DNA from: Lithodes maja
Lineage: Eukaryota > Arthropoda > Malacostraca > Decapoda > Lithodidae
DNA: 64,000 nucleotides
Reading direction: 5' to 3'
Assembly: GCA_037953745.1 (NCBI GenBank)
Contig: JBAKBP010007975.1
Span: 31,069-95,068 of the forward strand
Of the stretch, positions 1 to 10,945 are shown in pieces; the stretch's first letter is position 1, and every line of letters starts with the position of its first letter. Below the pieces are notes generated by a model. It saw only the letters and a list, made by a program, of their open reading frames with translations, was not told where the DNA came from and ran no database searches. Position numbers and translations under genes: made by a program.

Positions 1-947
1 GGTATGTGCTGGACTTTATAGTCTACAGCGGCAAGGGTGGAGAAATTGTGACTGACCCCCTCATTGGTTTTAGTGGCGCTGTAGTGAAGAAGATGATGGA
101 GAGGCACTTCATTAAAAACCACATCCTCTACACAGATAATTACTACACGTCGCCTCTCCTGACCAAGTACCTCCATGACCGCAAGACCGGAACTGTCGGC
201 ACAGTCAAGGGCAAGAGGAAGGGCATACCAGGCTACCCAACCAAGACGAAGAAGGCGGACATCTTCCACAAGAAGAGTGGCCCCATCCTCTCCATCCACT
301 GGCATGACCAGCGCAAGGTCAACCTCCTCACCACATGCCACAAGGCCGAGATGGTCGCCACAGGGAAGGTGGACCGAAGAACCAAGAACCCCGTCCAGAA
401 ACCAGCTGCTGTCCTGGACTACAACCTAAATATGCGCCTCGTCGACAAGTCCGACATGCAGATGGGCTTCATCGACTGCCTGCGAACATCTTGCAGGTGG
501 TACAAGAAGTTTATCCTGCATACGGTAGATATGTCGGTTCTCAATGCGTACAACATCTACCGTCTGAGGACTCCAGGAGCCAAGAAGTACAAGTCCCTGC
601 GGAAGTTCCACAAACAGGTGATACTTGAGCTCCTGGCTAAACATGCGGGTACACCAGGGAGGCCACTACAAGGACCAGGCCAGCTGGACAGAACGGGGTG
701 TGCTGAATTTTTCAGGAAGCACCAGCTCAACGCCCTTCCTTTCAAAGCACCAGGTAGTAACAGCAGAATCCAGAAGAGGTGCCATGTGTGCAGCCACACA
801 ATACGAAGACCCCGTAAAGTGACAAAAACCACTTGGGAATGCCTCAAGTGTCAAGTTGGACTGTGCTGGCACCTGCTTCAACGACTTCCATACTCTAATA
901 AACTTTTGAAGTGGAGTAACAACAGTGAAAGTGACACTCAAATGTAG
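1..947 (+). pseudogene. piggyBac-type transposase, C-terminal part, frameshifted
   Basis: The frame is open from the left window edge (reading YVLDFIVYSGKGG), so the N-terminus lies outside. Visible are the YTDNYYTSPLL block, where the Asp is one of the piggyBac DDD catalytic residues, the region around residues 130-190 (VLDYNLNMRLVDKSDMQ) and a C-terminal cysteine-rich finger starting CHVCSHTIRRPRK. Family knowledge: piggyBac transposases excise and insert at TTAA, and the cysteine-rich tail binds the element ends. The finger is broken. After CQVGLC the frame runs on as unrelated residues to a stop at 947, while the expected continuation GTCFNDFHTL is readable one base out of phase from about 868. 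A single-base indel at roughly 861-868 therefore removed the last zinc ligands. The first codon at position 6 is GTG and is not a real start. Several TTAA-bounded elements lie at the other end of the window. I could not identify this copy's own terminus. Confidence 0.85.
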
Positions 948-950
948 GCT

Positions 951-1375
951 AAGAATAATAATATAACTAAGTATAAGTGAAAAGGACACATATAAGTAAT
1001 AATAAGTGCCTTCAATAACAATATGAATAAGTGAAAGTGACACTAAAATATATATTTCTAACAATAAATAAGTGAAAATGACACTCAATAAGCCTAGGCC
1101 AGTCAAGTGACAGTATAATAATAATAAAACGAAGTATAAGTGAAAGAGACACACACAAGTAATAATAAGTGCCTTCATAACAATATGAACAAGTGACAGT
1201 GACACTATATATATTATTAGCTTACCTAACAATACATAAAAGGGAAAATGACACTATCAATTATCAAAGTCCAATGAAAGTGACACTATAATCATAATAA
1301 TTATAATAAAACGAAGTAATAAGTGACAGAGACACAAATAAGTTCATGTAAATAACTTTATTGAGTGAAAATAAC
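951..1375. repeat. AT-rich tandem repeat, unit about 170 bp
   Basis: An imperfect unit beginning ATAATAATA..AAGTATAAGTGAAA recurs near 953, 1122 and 1298, so the period is about 170-176 bp over roughly 2.4 copies. Inside each unit a shorter motif of the form AAGTGANAGNGACAC recurs several times. It starts directly after the transposase stop codon and may belong to the 3' end of the piggyBac copy. No coding potential was recognised. Confidence 0.7.
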
Positions 1376-1752
1376 ATAATAACTATAATAAATGACATAA
1401 TAACCAATAAAACACTATCAAATCGCTTCCCGGCATAATTGCGGGTGGAGCGACGAGTGCAACTGGGCGTCGTAGCCGGGGCTGCGGTTGAGTGTTCGGA
1501 CGCGCCGAGGTAAATACGCGGCAAAAGTTACCTCCACTTCCAAAACCATCACTCCGGAACCAGTTGAGCTAGAGAGCTCTACTCAATGCCATTCTACGCA
1601 GCAAGGTAAGGCGCCCATTTCTATATATGTTTGATTAATGTAGGTAATATATTAAGCAAGATTAACCTTAGTTTACTTTTGTTGATATTCGGCCAGATCG
1701 CCCGGATACGAGCTCCGTCCTTTGGAGAGCCGGCCCGGGCCAGGAGGGTTAA
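1376..1752. other. unassigned spacer between transposon and satellite
   Basis: Mixed-composition sequence with a GC-rich part at 1434-1520 and another at 1696-1745. I see no domain, tRNA or terminal repeat in it. It ends where satellite homology begins, at the GCGTAAATGTCAG landmark near 1760. Confidence 0.5.
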
Positions 1753-2832
1753 TCAAGTTTGCGTAAATGTCAGTTTTGCGCAGCGCCTCCATCGGAGTTC
1801 CAATGAATCGGATCTGCATGCGGTTTTCTGCCTGCTGTCGTGTAGATTATAGCATTAGAATACTCTAGTCAACCCTTTTCCGCTTGAGAAGGACATCTAC
1901 CTAGATATTTGAGGAGGTATAAGGTCGATTATGCTTCGCATACGCATTTTGTTAGCTAATGTACTGCACAATTGTCGAAAATGCCAAACTTGTAAGTCTT
2001 GCCCTGGCTGCAAATGTGCTTAGAATTGAAAAAAAAATTTGCTACTGACCTAAGCTCAGCCTAAGCAATCCTAGGGTGTATGCAACTCAATTTCCTCGGT
2101 CGTGATTTGCCCGCTCAAAAAGTCGAAATATCGCATTTTCGAAGGGTCTCGAAAAATTACTTTGGAGGTTAATTTTTACTTGGGGGTTAGTGCCGAGTAG
2201 ATAAGAGCAAAAAAGAACAAAAATATATATTTGGTATACTGAGAAACAAGCATTATCCGAGTTAGCGTAAACGTCAGTTTTGCGCAGCGCCTCCATCGGA
2301 GTTTGAATGAATCGCTTCTGCTGCGGTTTTCTGCCTGCTTTTGTGTAGCTTGTAACATTAGTATACTCTAGTCAACCCTTTTCAGCTTGAGAAGGACATC
2401 TACCTGGATATTTGAGAAGGTATAATGTCGATTAGGCTTCGCATACACATTTTGTTAGCAAATGTACGGTACCATTGGCGAAAATGCCAAACTTGTAAGC
2501 CCTGCACTAGGTGCAAATGTGCTTAGAATTAAAAAAATAATTTTGCTACTGACCTACGCTCAGCCTGAGCCATCCTAGGGTGTATGCAACTCAATTTTGT
2601 CGGTCGTGATTTGACCGCTCAAAAAGTCCACAGGGCCGTCGTACCTGTCGAAATATCGCATTTTCGAAGGGTCTCGTAAAATTACTTTGGTCGTTAATTT
2701 ATACTTGGGGGATCGTGCCGGGTAGGTAAGTGCAAAAAGGAACGAAAATATATATTTGGTATACTGAGAAACAAGCATTATTCGAGTTAGCGTAAACGTC
2801 AGTTTTGCACAGCGCCTCCATCGGAGTTTGAA
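1753..2832. repeat. satellite array, block 1 (oldest, most diverged monomers)
   Basis: About two monomers of the roughly 520-bp satellite that fills most of 1.7-32.7 kb. Landmarks are GCGTAAACGTCAG, CAGCGCCTCCATCGGAG and GGTTTTCTGCCTGC. These monomers differ more from the array consensus than the internal ones (GGAGTTTGAATG instead of GGAGTATGAATG, TTTTGCGCAGC instead of TTTTGAGCAGC). Divergence at the edge of an array is expected when homogenisation acts mainly inside it. Confidence 0.9.
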
Positions 2833-4692
2833 TTCTTACAGTAGATCCTCTGGAAAAAGGCAAACTAGGCCTGTGTATCCAGCTCAGTGCCAGTACTTGC
2901 ACTACTGCGGTCGTTCACTGTGTTGGCGGCGGCGGCAGCAGACGCAACATTTTTACTATTCTGTACTGTATTTTTGCTTTATAATCAAACTTCAAATCTT
3001 GTCTTCCCCATGCTTTATCAAGATTACTTTCAAACTCCCTCTTTGATTCGGAATCGACTACATACTGGGGCAGTGCGTTCCACTCATTTACCACTCTTAT
3101 CACAAAATGAGTTCTTTGCCTTTTCAAGCCTATTTCTTTCTTTGTAAATTTTCTTAGAGTGTCCTCTCGTTCTTGTTCCCTCCCGCATCAAGAAGATACC
3201 TTCACACACATCCTCATCATACTTTCCTGACACTATCTTAAAAGTCTCTATCATTTCCCCTCTCTTTCTCCTATATGCCAGTGTCGGAAGCCCCAGTGTC
3301 CTCAACCTCTGCTCATAGCCCGCGTTCTTCAACGTTGGTACAAGCTTGCTAGCTCTCCTCTGCACCTTCTCCACTGCTTCTATATCCTTTACCATATATG
3401 GAGCCCACACCTGGTTCGCATATTCCAGGTGCGGCCTAACCAGCGCTGTATAGAGATTCCTGAAGATTTCTTCGTCAAGTGACACAAATGTCCTTATCAG
3501 CCCTACAATTCTATTGGCTTTGTTTATCTTTTCCGCTAAATGTTCTGAGAAATTTAACTTATTGTCTATCACTACTCCTATATCCTTTTCTGCATTCACT
3601 TCCTCCATCGCTTCATACATACTGTATCCTACCTTGTCTATCTTGCTTGTCCCAATCCGCATGTACTTGCAATTTTTTGGATGAAAAGGCATTAACCAAT
3701 GCTCAGACCATCCCTTCATGCCCTCCACATCTCCTTGAAGCAAACCCACATCTTCCTTACTCCTCACTCTTCTATACAGCTTAGTGTCATCCGCATACAG
3801 GTATACCTCACTTCCATTAGTTATAACTTCAGGTAAGTCGTTGATAAATATAACGAACAGTAGTGGTCCCAACACAGATCCCTGAGGTACCCCACTTGTA
3901 ATTTCCCTCCACCCCGAGCCTATTCCATTCACCAGTACCCTCTCTCTCCGATCTTTCAGGAAGGCTTCTATCCATTTCACACATTTCTCCCCTATATTAT
4001 AGCTTCTAACTTTCTCTATTAACCTTTTATGTGGGACCTTATCGAAGGCCTTCATAAAATTGCAATATACCACGTCTATTACATCACCATCCTCTAGAAT
4101 TTGCATCCAATCATCTACCACCTTAATTAGCTGTAGTACCGTCGACCTCCCCGGCAAGAATCCGAACTGTCTCCCACTGAAAAGTTGGTTTGATTTCATA
4201 TGCTCCATTATTCCTTCTCTAATTACCGTTTCCATTAGTTTACACACAACACTTGTCAAACTGACTGGTCTATAATTTCCTGGGTCATTTCTCTTTCCCT
4301 TCTTAAATATAGCTGTTATGTTCGCCTCTCTCCAGTCCATCGGGATTTATCCTGTATTAAACGATACCTCAAATAACATTTTCAATGGCTCTACTAACAT
4401 CTCACCTCCTTCCTTTATGATTCTTGGGTGTATCCCATCCGGTCCCGGGGACTTACTTCTGTTCATTTTTTCTATAGCCCTTCTTATTCTAGCATGGGAA
4501 AACTCTATTAGTTCTAGTGCCGGTGCCTATTTGATGGGAATAGTAGGCACTGCATCATCCGACTCCACTGTTAGTACCCCCCCAAAGTATTTCCCCAGCA
4601 CCTCTGCTTTCTCCTTATCAGTTTCCGCTCTACTCCCATCATCCAACCCCCCTACCAGCTCTGGGATCCCTACTCTTCTTGTTAACTTTTCC
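2833..4692 (-). mobile_element. 5'-truncated LINE inserted in a satellite monomer
   Basis: The satellite reads GGAGTTTGAA up to 2832 and resumes as TGAATGAATCGCTTCTG at 4693. TGAA is therefore present on both sides (2829-2832 and 4693-4696) as a short target duplication around 1,860 bp of foreign sequence. The insert carries reverse transcriptase reading right to left. The 5' part (endonuclease and ORF1) is missing, as is usual for target-primed insertion. No long poly(A) is visible at the left end. Confidence 0.85.
2915..4692 (-). pseudogene. LINE reverse transcriptase (broken)
   Basis: The longest frame (4340-3084, 418 codons) holds the RT core: NYRPVSLTSVVCK, a GFLPGRST block, KAFDKVPHKRL with a preceding CNF where an Asp is usual, SGVPQGSVLGPLLF, and LYADDTKLY with the catalytic DD pair. 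The thumb region follows with RPHLEYANQVWAPY and RRKRGEMIETFKI. The reading is broken in at least three places. Stops occur near 4350 and 4527 in the N-terminal part, and a frameshift near 3100-3120 moves the C-terminal WNALPQYVVDS block to another frame that ends at 2915. The RT enzymes of this type copy element RNA at a nicked target. The sequence resembles the CR1/Jockey assemblage, but I cannot fix the clade. The short frame 4760-4527 begins in satellite and enters the element, so its start is not genuine. Confidence 0.85.
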
Positions 4693-6423
4693 TGAATGAA
4701 TCGCTTCTGCTGCGGTTTTCTGCCTGCTTTCGTGTAGATTATAGCATTAGCTCTGGTCAACCCTTTTCAGCTTGAGAAGGACATCTCCCTATATATTTGA
4801 GGATGTATAATGTCGATTAGGCTTCGCATACGCATTTCGTTAGCTAATGTACTGCACAATTGTCAATTATGCCAAACTTGCAAGCCCTGCCCTAGGTGCA
4901 AATAGGCTGAGAATAAAAAAATATTTTTGCTACTGACCTACGCTCAGCCTGAGCAATCCTAAGGTGTATGCAACTCAATTTCGTCGGTCGTGATCTGACC
5001 GCTCAAAAATTGAAAAATTCCACAGGGTCGTACTTGTCGAAATATCGCGTTTGCGAAGCGTCTCACAAAATTACTTTGGCCGTTGGTTTTTACTTGGGAG
5101 ATAGTGCCGAGTAGAAAAGTGCAAAAAAGAACGAAAATATATATTTGGTATACTGAGAAACAAGCCTTATCCGAGTCAGCGTAAACGTCAGTTTTGAGCA
5201 GCGCCTCCATCAGAGTATGAATGAATCGCTACTGCTGCGGTTTTCTGCCTGCTTTCGTGTAGCTTGTAACATTAGAATACTCTGGTCAACCATTTTCAGC
5301 TTGAGAAGGACATCTACCTATATATTTGAGAATGTATAATGTCGATTAGGCTTCGCATACGCATTTCGTTAGCTAATGTACTGCACAATTGTCAATTATG
5401 CCAAACTTGTACGCCCTGCCCTAGGTGCAAATAGGCTGAGAATAAAAAAATATTTTTGCTACTGACCTACGCTCACCCTGAGCAACTCAATTTCGTCGGT
5501 CGTGATTTGACCGCTCAAAAATTGAAAAAGTCCACAGGGTCGTACCTGTCGAAATATCGCGTTTGCGAAGCATCTCCCAAAATTACTTTGGCCGTTAATT
5601 TTTACTTGGGAGATAGTGCCGAGTAGAAAAGTGCAAAAAAGAACGAAAATATATATTTGGTATACTGAGAAACAAGCCTTATCCGAGTTAGCGTAAACGT
5701 CAGTTTTGAACAGCGCCTCCATCGGAGTATGAATGAATCGTTACTGCTGCGGTTTTCTGCCTGCTTTCGTGTAGCTTGTAACATTAGAATACTCTGGTCA
5801 ACCCTTTTCAGCTTGAGAAGGACATCTACCTATATATTTGAGGATATATAATGTCAATTAAGCTTTGCATACGCATTTCGTTAGCTAATGTACTGTACAA
5901 TTGTCAAATATGCCAAACTTGTAAGCCCTGCCCTAGGTGCAAATGTGCTTAGAATTAACAAATATTTTTGCTACTGACCTACGCTCAGCCTGAGCAATCC
6001 TAAAGTTTATGCAACTCAATTTCGTCGGTCGTGATTTGACCGCTCAAAAAGTGAAATAGTCCACAGGGTCGTACCTGTCGAAATATCGCGTTTACGAAGC
6101 GTCTCCCAAAATTACTTTGGCCGTTGATTTTTACTTGGGAGATAGTGCCGAGTAGAAAAGTGCAAAAAAGAACGAAAATATATATTTGGTATACTGAGAA
6201 ACAAGCCTTATCCGAGTTAGCGTAAACGTCAGTTTTGAGCAGCGCCTCCATCGGAGTATGAATGAATCGCTACTGCTGCGGTTTTCTGCCTGCTTTCGTG
6301 TAGCTTGTAACATTAGAATACTCTGGTCAACCCTTTTCAGCTTGAGAAGGACATCTACCTATATATTTGAGGATGTATAATGTCGATTGGGCTTTGTATA
6401 CGCATTTCGTTAGCTAATTACTG
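4693..6423. repeat. satellite array, block 2
   Basis: Just over three monomers, cut at the left by the LINE and at the right by DIRS-1. The landmark GCGTAAACG lies at 5179, 5691 and 6220, giving spacings of 512 and 529 bp. The 512-bp spacing comes from a monomer with a short deletion where CACCCTGAGCAACTCAA replaces the longer consensus. The same order of monomer variants recurs elsewhere in the array. Confidence 0.92.
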
Positions 6424-6769
6424 GGAGGTTTGACGTACCTCCCAACCTACCAAATAGGAAAACCTACTATTTGGTAGTAGTCTTGGAAAATCCAACGTCA
6501 AGGCTATTAACCTAATTGCAATGACGACTTGTCTATTTTGACTGCTATGTCGTCATTCCAACCGCGGTTAAAAAGAAAACGTCTAGAGTCTACTCCTTAT
6601 CTTGCTCTAGGAGACGTTGTACATTAACCAAAACTACCACCGAAGGTGAAAAAAGCATAGAAGAGAAGAAAAAGGGGTTTACCTTAGTTACCGCTTAAGG
6701 CCCATCCCGTGTTCCGTCATGTGCAGATCCCTGTAGAACATGCGCATGAGCGACCCTCTCTTGTCATCA
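6424..6769. repeat. DIRS-1 left inverted terminal repeat
   Basis: From about 6469 to 6769 this is the reverse complement of 14131-14431 with few mismatches. The outer 45 bases are found only at this end and hold two hairpins: arms GGGAGGT/ACCTCCC, and arms CCAAATAG/CTATTTGG. In element orientation this is the 3' terminus. Confidence 0.92.
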
Positions 6770-6831
6770 AATCTCACGTCAGCAGAAGAACGCGGATGGG
6801 CAGGGGTCCGGCGTGAGGGAGGGTATTATGT

Positions 6832-6945
6832 ACGTTGGATTTTCCAAGACTACTACCAAATAGTAGGTTTTCCTATTTGGTAGGTTGGGAGGTACGTCAA
6901 ACCTCCCAATTTGTTAGTAGTCTTGGCAAATCCAACGTCAAGGCT
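6832..6945. repeat. DIRS-1 internal complementary region (circle-junction template)
   Basis: The first 78 bases are the exact reverse complement of the left end of the element, and the next 37 are the exact reverse complement of the right end. The junction reads CCTCCCA|ATTTGTTAG. This is what a template spanning the two joined element ends should look like. In the DIRS replication model it aligns the ends so that a closed circle can be completed. Confidence 0.93.
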
Positions 6946-7235
6946 GCATAACAAATAGGAGGAGGACATCCAAGCCCAACCTACCAAAAACCAATGCATA
7001 AAACAAAATTATGAATGACAGACACAATTTAAACAAGAGAGTTTAAGAAAAGAGTGAAAAACTGAGGAGTAGCTAAAAAGAACAGTTTTAACACATGCCC
7101 GTCATTCATAGTAATGCAAAAACATAGACTTGTCTGAAACCAAAAAGGTACTGTACCCAAAATCCCTTTTCTTCAAAAACCAACAAAAACACTGAACACA
7201 AGAACAAAACACAATTTTCAATGTGGCAAAAACAC

Positions 7236-8361
7236 TTATGTACTGGAACAATACATAATCCCAAACTTGCAATCCAGTGTTGCAAACCCGTACACCCCCC
7301 CCCCCTTTGTCAAATAAAACAAAGGAAAAGAACGAGGGACAAGGGGGGAAGACCAGGGATCTTCGCCAGAGCACCAGGAAACACGACCCCCGAGAGCAAG
7401 CACCGGCCGAGGGGGTCGAACACTGGACACGGAGAGGTAGGAGGAGATGAAGGAATTGATAGAAGACCACAAAACCGCCGAGGCGATGGCAGGTAAGGAT
7501 CGACGTGGCAGGAACCGGAAGGAGGCAGCAAAGGATCGGACATCGTGCGCAGAACCCCTACAAACAGGGTGACGGGCACGAACGGTCCGACAAACGTGGC
7601 GGCCCATCTGCACCTGCGAGAGCCTCCCACCTGTCCGAGGAGACACCCACACAGCAGTACCCGAAGGCGGCGCCACAGACGCAACAGAGGAGTGCAAGGC
7701 TGACACCGGGCACAACACATGGCGAGGATGCCCACGCCGTACAGCCCGGACGGCGAAAGGCTGGAAAACGGGGGCCTCCCTCCCATGCGTTGTAACAAAA
7801 GGAGGGGAGGAGGCGAACGAGACGCCATGCAAGGACGGGGAGAATCGCACGCAGTCCCGGGGCCGTGACAATGCCGCTAGTGCAGACACCCGATCCCGAG
7901 TGGCCAGAGCGACAAGGAAGAGTGTACGCCCGAGCAACGGAACCGGCGTAGCGACCCTTGTATACGTGGGTGAAGCCAGAAGGACCAGAGCCCGCCCCAG
8001 ATCCCACTGCGGAGGGACCTGGCGCGGAGGCGGTCGATCCCGGAAGGCAGCCGTCAGGAAGGAATCCAGCTCCTGTGGCGGAACGACCAGCCCAGCGACG
8101 GACCCAAAGACCCCCCCGGACGGCAGACAAGTGGGTACATATAGCGTCGACTTTAAAGTGACGTGTACGGAAGAGGTGAAACAAGGAGCGTAGGACGAGG
8201 GAAGGAGAGCCAACTGGCAGGCGAGTGGCCTGTAGCCACCTAGTAAAAGACCTCCAGCGGGACCCGTAAGTCCCCCAAGGAGAAGACGGCCAGGAACGCT
8301 GCTGGAAGTCAGTCAGGGCCCGGCCGGGGACCGGGAGCCACCGTGCCTCATGAACAAGCAC
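7236..8361 (-). pseudogene. DIRS-1 tyrosine recombinase (frameshifted)
   Basis: The N-terminal core-binding part reads in one frame (8361 to about 8110, SRWRSFTRWLQATRL). The catalytic part reads in another (8213-7236), with the shift at a run of seven C near 8105-8111. Three catalytic positions are visible: Arg in LATRDRVSALAAL, His and Arg in AHDVRSFAAS, and the nucleophilic Tyr in FISSYLS (codon at 7437-7439). The Gly normally before the first Arg is changed (ATRDR instead of TG-R). In this family the enzyme joins the circular DNA copy to the target. No stop interrupts the catalytic part, but open frames mean little here because sense-strand adenine, needed in every stop codon, is scarce. 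Confidence 0.82.
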
Positions 8362-8396
8362 GATGCGAAGGCCAACGAGGTCCGCAGGTCCCCAAC

Positions 8397-9240
8397 CTAG
8401 CCCAAGTGGAAGCCGGAGACAGGTAGAGGGACCGGACTCGGGCGTACCAAGCCCGTGCCGGCCACAGAGGCGCGAGGAGCCAGACGCAGCCGTGGTACAG
8501 CCGCAGCCTCGCGAGGACTGGGCACATCAACAGCGCGTCTGGCGGCGGAAAGATGTATATCGACCGCCACCTGTACCAGGCTACCATGAAAGCGTCCGGA
8601 CCCCCCCCCCGGAGCGCGAGGCCGGAGGGAGAGGTCCAGAGGCAACTGGCGCGGCACCCCCGATGCAAACAAGGCGACCTCCGGAATACCTCAGGAAGCC
8701 GCGAGGTCGGCGAACACAGTTCGTTTCATCGCCCATTCTACAAGAACGCCCTGCCCTCTCGACAGGGCGGCCGCCCACAGGGTGGCAGGCCCGGGCAGGG
8801 AGGAGGCATGCAAGGAGAAGGGGTGTCGGTCCGCGAGGAAGAACAACTCCACCGAGACCCCCAATAGAGTCAACGACCTGGAGGACCCCCGCATTATGAA
8901 ACAGTGGACAGCTGGTCCGAGGGTCCAACCCGAAGGCCACCGACTTACCCCGAAGGGCCAGCGCGTGGTCCCGCAGGAAGAACAAAGGAACCAACAGTCC
9001 GAGGGCATAGACGGGTAAGTGGAGGGAGACCCACCCATCTGCCGTGAAGTGGACGTCCCAGGTTCGATCGGGAACCTCACCCAACCTCGCTCGACGTATC
9101 TGTGGCTACCCAGACCGTCGGCGGGGGGGCGGTCCAGGGCACAGCCGCAGAGAGCGAGCCCCGAGCAACCCAGCGACCGAAGCATCTGCGAACAGTACGC
9201 GGGAGCGGCAGGAGCCGATCCATAGGGGCAACGGAAACAC
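8397..9240 (-). pseudogene. DIRS-1 RNase H and methyltransferase-like region (degraded)
   Basis: Downstream of RT in element order. An RNase H-like part shows ALALRGKSVAFGLD (frame 9084-8581), where the family has a conserved Asp after a similar strand. Next, in other frames, come the block found after RNase H in DIRS pol and a region matching the N6-adenine methyltransferase-like domain described for DIRS: SIYIFPPPDALLMCPVL and LLAPLWPARAWY (frame 8668-8348). Several frames are needed, so the region is broken. The domain calls rest on matching remembered family patterns and are less secure than the recombinase call. Confidence 0.6.
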
Positions 9241-10245
9241 CGCGGCGCCCATGAGGAGGAGGCGGCGTAGCCAGAGGCTCCCTAAGGGAAGGGGCAGAGC
9301 GGCCCAATGCAGCGAACCCACGAACGAGTCCCAGAGCCACCCTGGGAGGGAGACCGAGTGCAACACGGCGAAGACCTTCCACCGAAGGTGCACCGCGGCC
9401 GGCAGACCCCGGGTCACCGTAGCGCCGGACAAAACCCATGCGAGACCGACCCATGGCACGACACGCGACAGGGTCAAGCGTGACTTGGGAACATCGAAGG
9501 GGAACCCTAACCGTGCGATGTTGCGAACGACTGTGAGGGCGTCGCCAATGCCCAGTCCTAGGGCTTCGGAAACTACCAACCAATCGGCCAAGGAAAACAG
9601 GATCTGGAGCCCGCTCCTGAGGAGAGGACCCAGAGCCTGCCCCACCAGTGCGGAGAAGATCCGCGGCGCGATGTGGAGACCGAAGGGAAGGCCGTCGAAC
9701 AGGAACACACGATCGGAAGTCCGAACGGCCAAGAATCGCTGGAAGCGAGGATGGAGAGGAACGAGCCAAGACGCATCCTGGAGGGCCAGCGACACTACCC
9801 ACGACAGAGGGCGCAGGGCCAGGCGTACCAGGGGTACCGGCAGCATCCGAAACCGTGTGTGCACGATGTGCCCGTTGAGGGCCGACAGATCCACCACCGG
9901 TCGCATCGCGTCGCAGTCCGGCGACAGTACCAGAAAGACACGGGAGAGGAAAACCGGGTGACCGGCGGTCAACTCCCTCGACGCTACCCAGCTCGGGCAT
10001 GGAAGTGAACACGTGGGCCACCTCTGAAGAGATGGGCCGGCGTCGGTGACAAGAGCGGAGTGGGGGTCTGGACGTTCACCTCCAGGTGAGACCCCTCCGC
10101 GCAACCCGCCGCCCCCAACGTCCCTCGTGGCCACCGAGGGGCGCAAGGGCGAAAACAACCCGAGGGAGCACCCGAGAGGAGGGGAGCGACCCGGTCGACC
10201 AGGCGAGAAGGAGAACAAGGAGGCCGACCCAGAGAACCTACACAT
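9106..10245 (-). pseudogene. DIRS-1 reverse transcriptase, catalytic aspartates lost
   Basis: 379 open codons match the DIRS RT pattern in order: RPVVDLSALNGHIVHTRFRM, SLALQDASWLVPLHP, RVFLFDGLPFGLHIAPRIFS, LFSLADWLVVSEALG, then the thumb (LRWKVFAVLHSV). The family signatures are of the form LDL-DAY--VPIHP and YLDDWLV. Here the first catalytic Asp is Ala, and the YxDD motif reads SLAD. The enzyme as written could not polymerise. Each loss fits a GAC to GCC or TAC to TCC change, i.e. loss of sense-strand A. DIRS-2 shares these losses. The frame is long because stops are depleted, and its start is not assignable. Confidence 0.85.
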
Positions 10246-10945
10246 TGTGTTGACGTGGAGGTACCCCCGGTACGGGCCGTGCGGGCATGAGCGCCACGTT
10301 GACCTCCTCTACCCCCCCCCCCCCCAACCTCGTCGAAAAGGGCGGGCCACCCCAACCCCAGGCCGTCGCGGGGCTGACACCGTCGAAGGGCAGCCGGAAG
10401 TGGAAGGCCGGCCAGCCCCGACACGGCGGGGATGAAAGGGGCAAGAACAGAAGTGCGAGGCGGAACCGACGCACTGGCCTGCAACGTCCCAGTTCTGCGC
10501 CCGTGCAAGGCGGCAGCACTTGCAGCAGCACCCCGAAGAGGACCAGCAGAAGGACGGGACTGAGAAGACCCCGCGCGCGACACAGCGCGTCGGTGCGTGA
10601 CATAAGCAGGGTCCGCAACGACACAGCGCGTCGTCGCGTGTCGGGAGCAGGGGCCGCCGACAGAGAAGCGTAGCATTTCCAAGCATCCTGCTTAAAAAAA
10701 AACCGACGTATATAGCGCAGAGGACAACAAACCCTGACGAATATCCAAGGGTGCCGGCCGGCAGAACGAGGACCGTACCGTCATGCGTTGCCGAGTTGCC
10801 GCGCACAAAACCGCCTTCAGCCCGGGAACCAAAGACACCGCGAGCCGAAGGTGGATCCGCTGAACGCGGTCCAAACCCTCGCGAAGATCGCCTGGCGCAG
10901 ACGCCTCGAAAAGCCGCAGGTGGTGAACAGACGTCTGGAGGGAAC
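10246..10945 (-). other. DIRS-1 segment between gag-like and RT regions
   Basis: Strongly plus-strand T-poor DNA with several overlapping minus-strand open frames, none of which I can tie to a domain. A run of Cs at 10314-10324 differs in length from DIRS-2 and shifts frames. It probably encodes the gag C-terminus or the pre-RT part of pol. Confidence 0.4.

Noticed and set aside
666..1232. 188-codon minus-strand frame overlapping the transposase
   Set aside because: Antisense to a clear piggyBac frame and made of low-complexity repeat translation.
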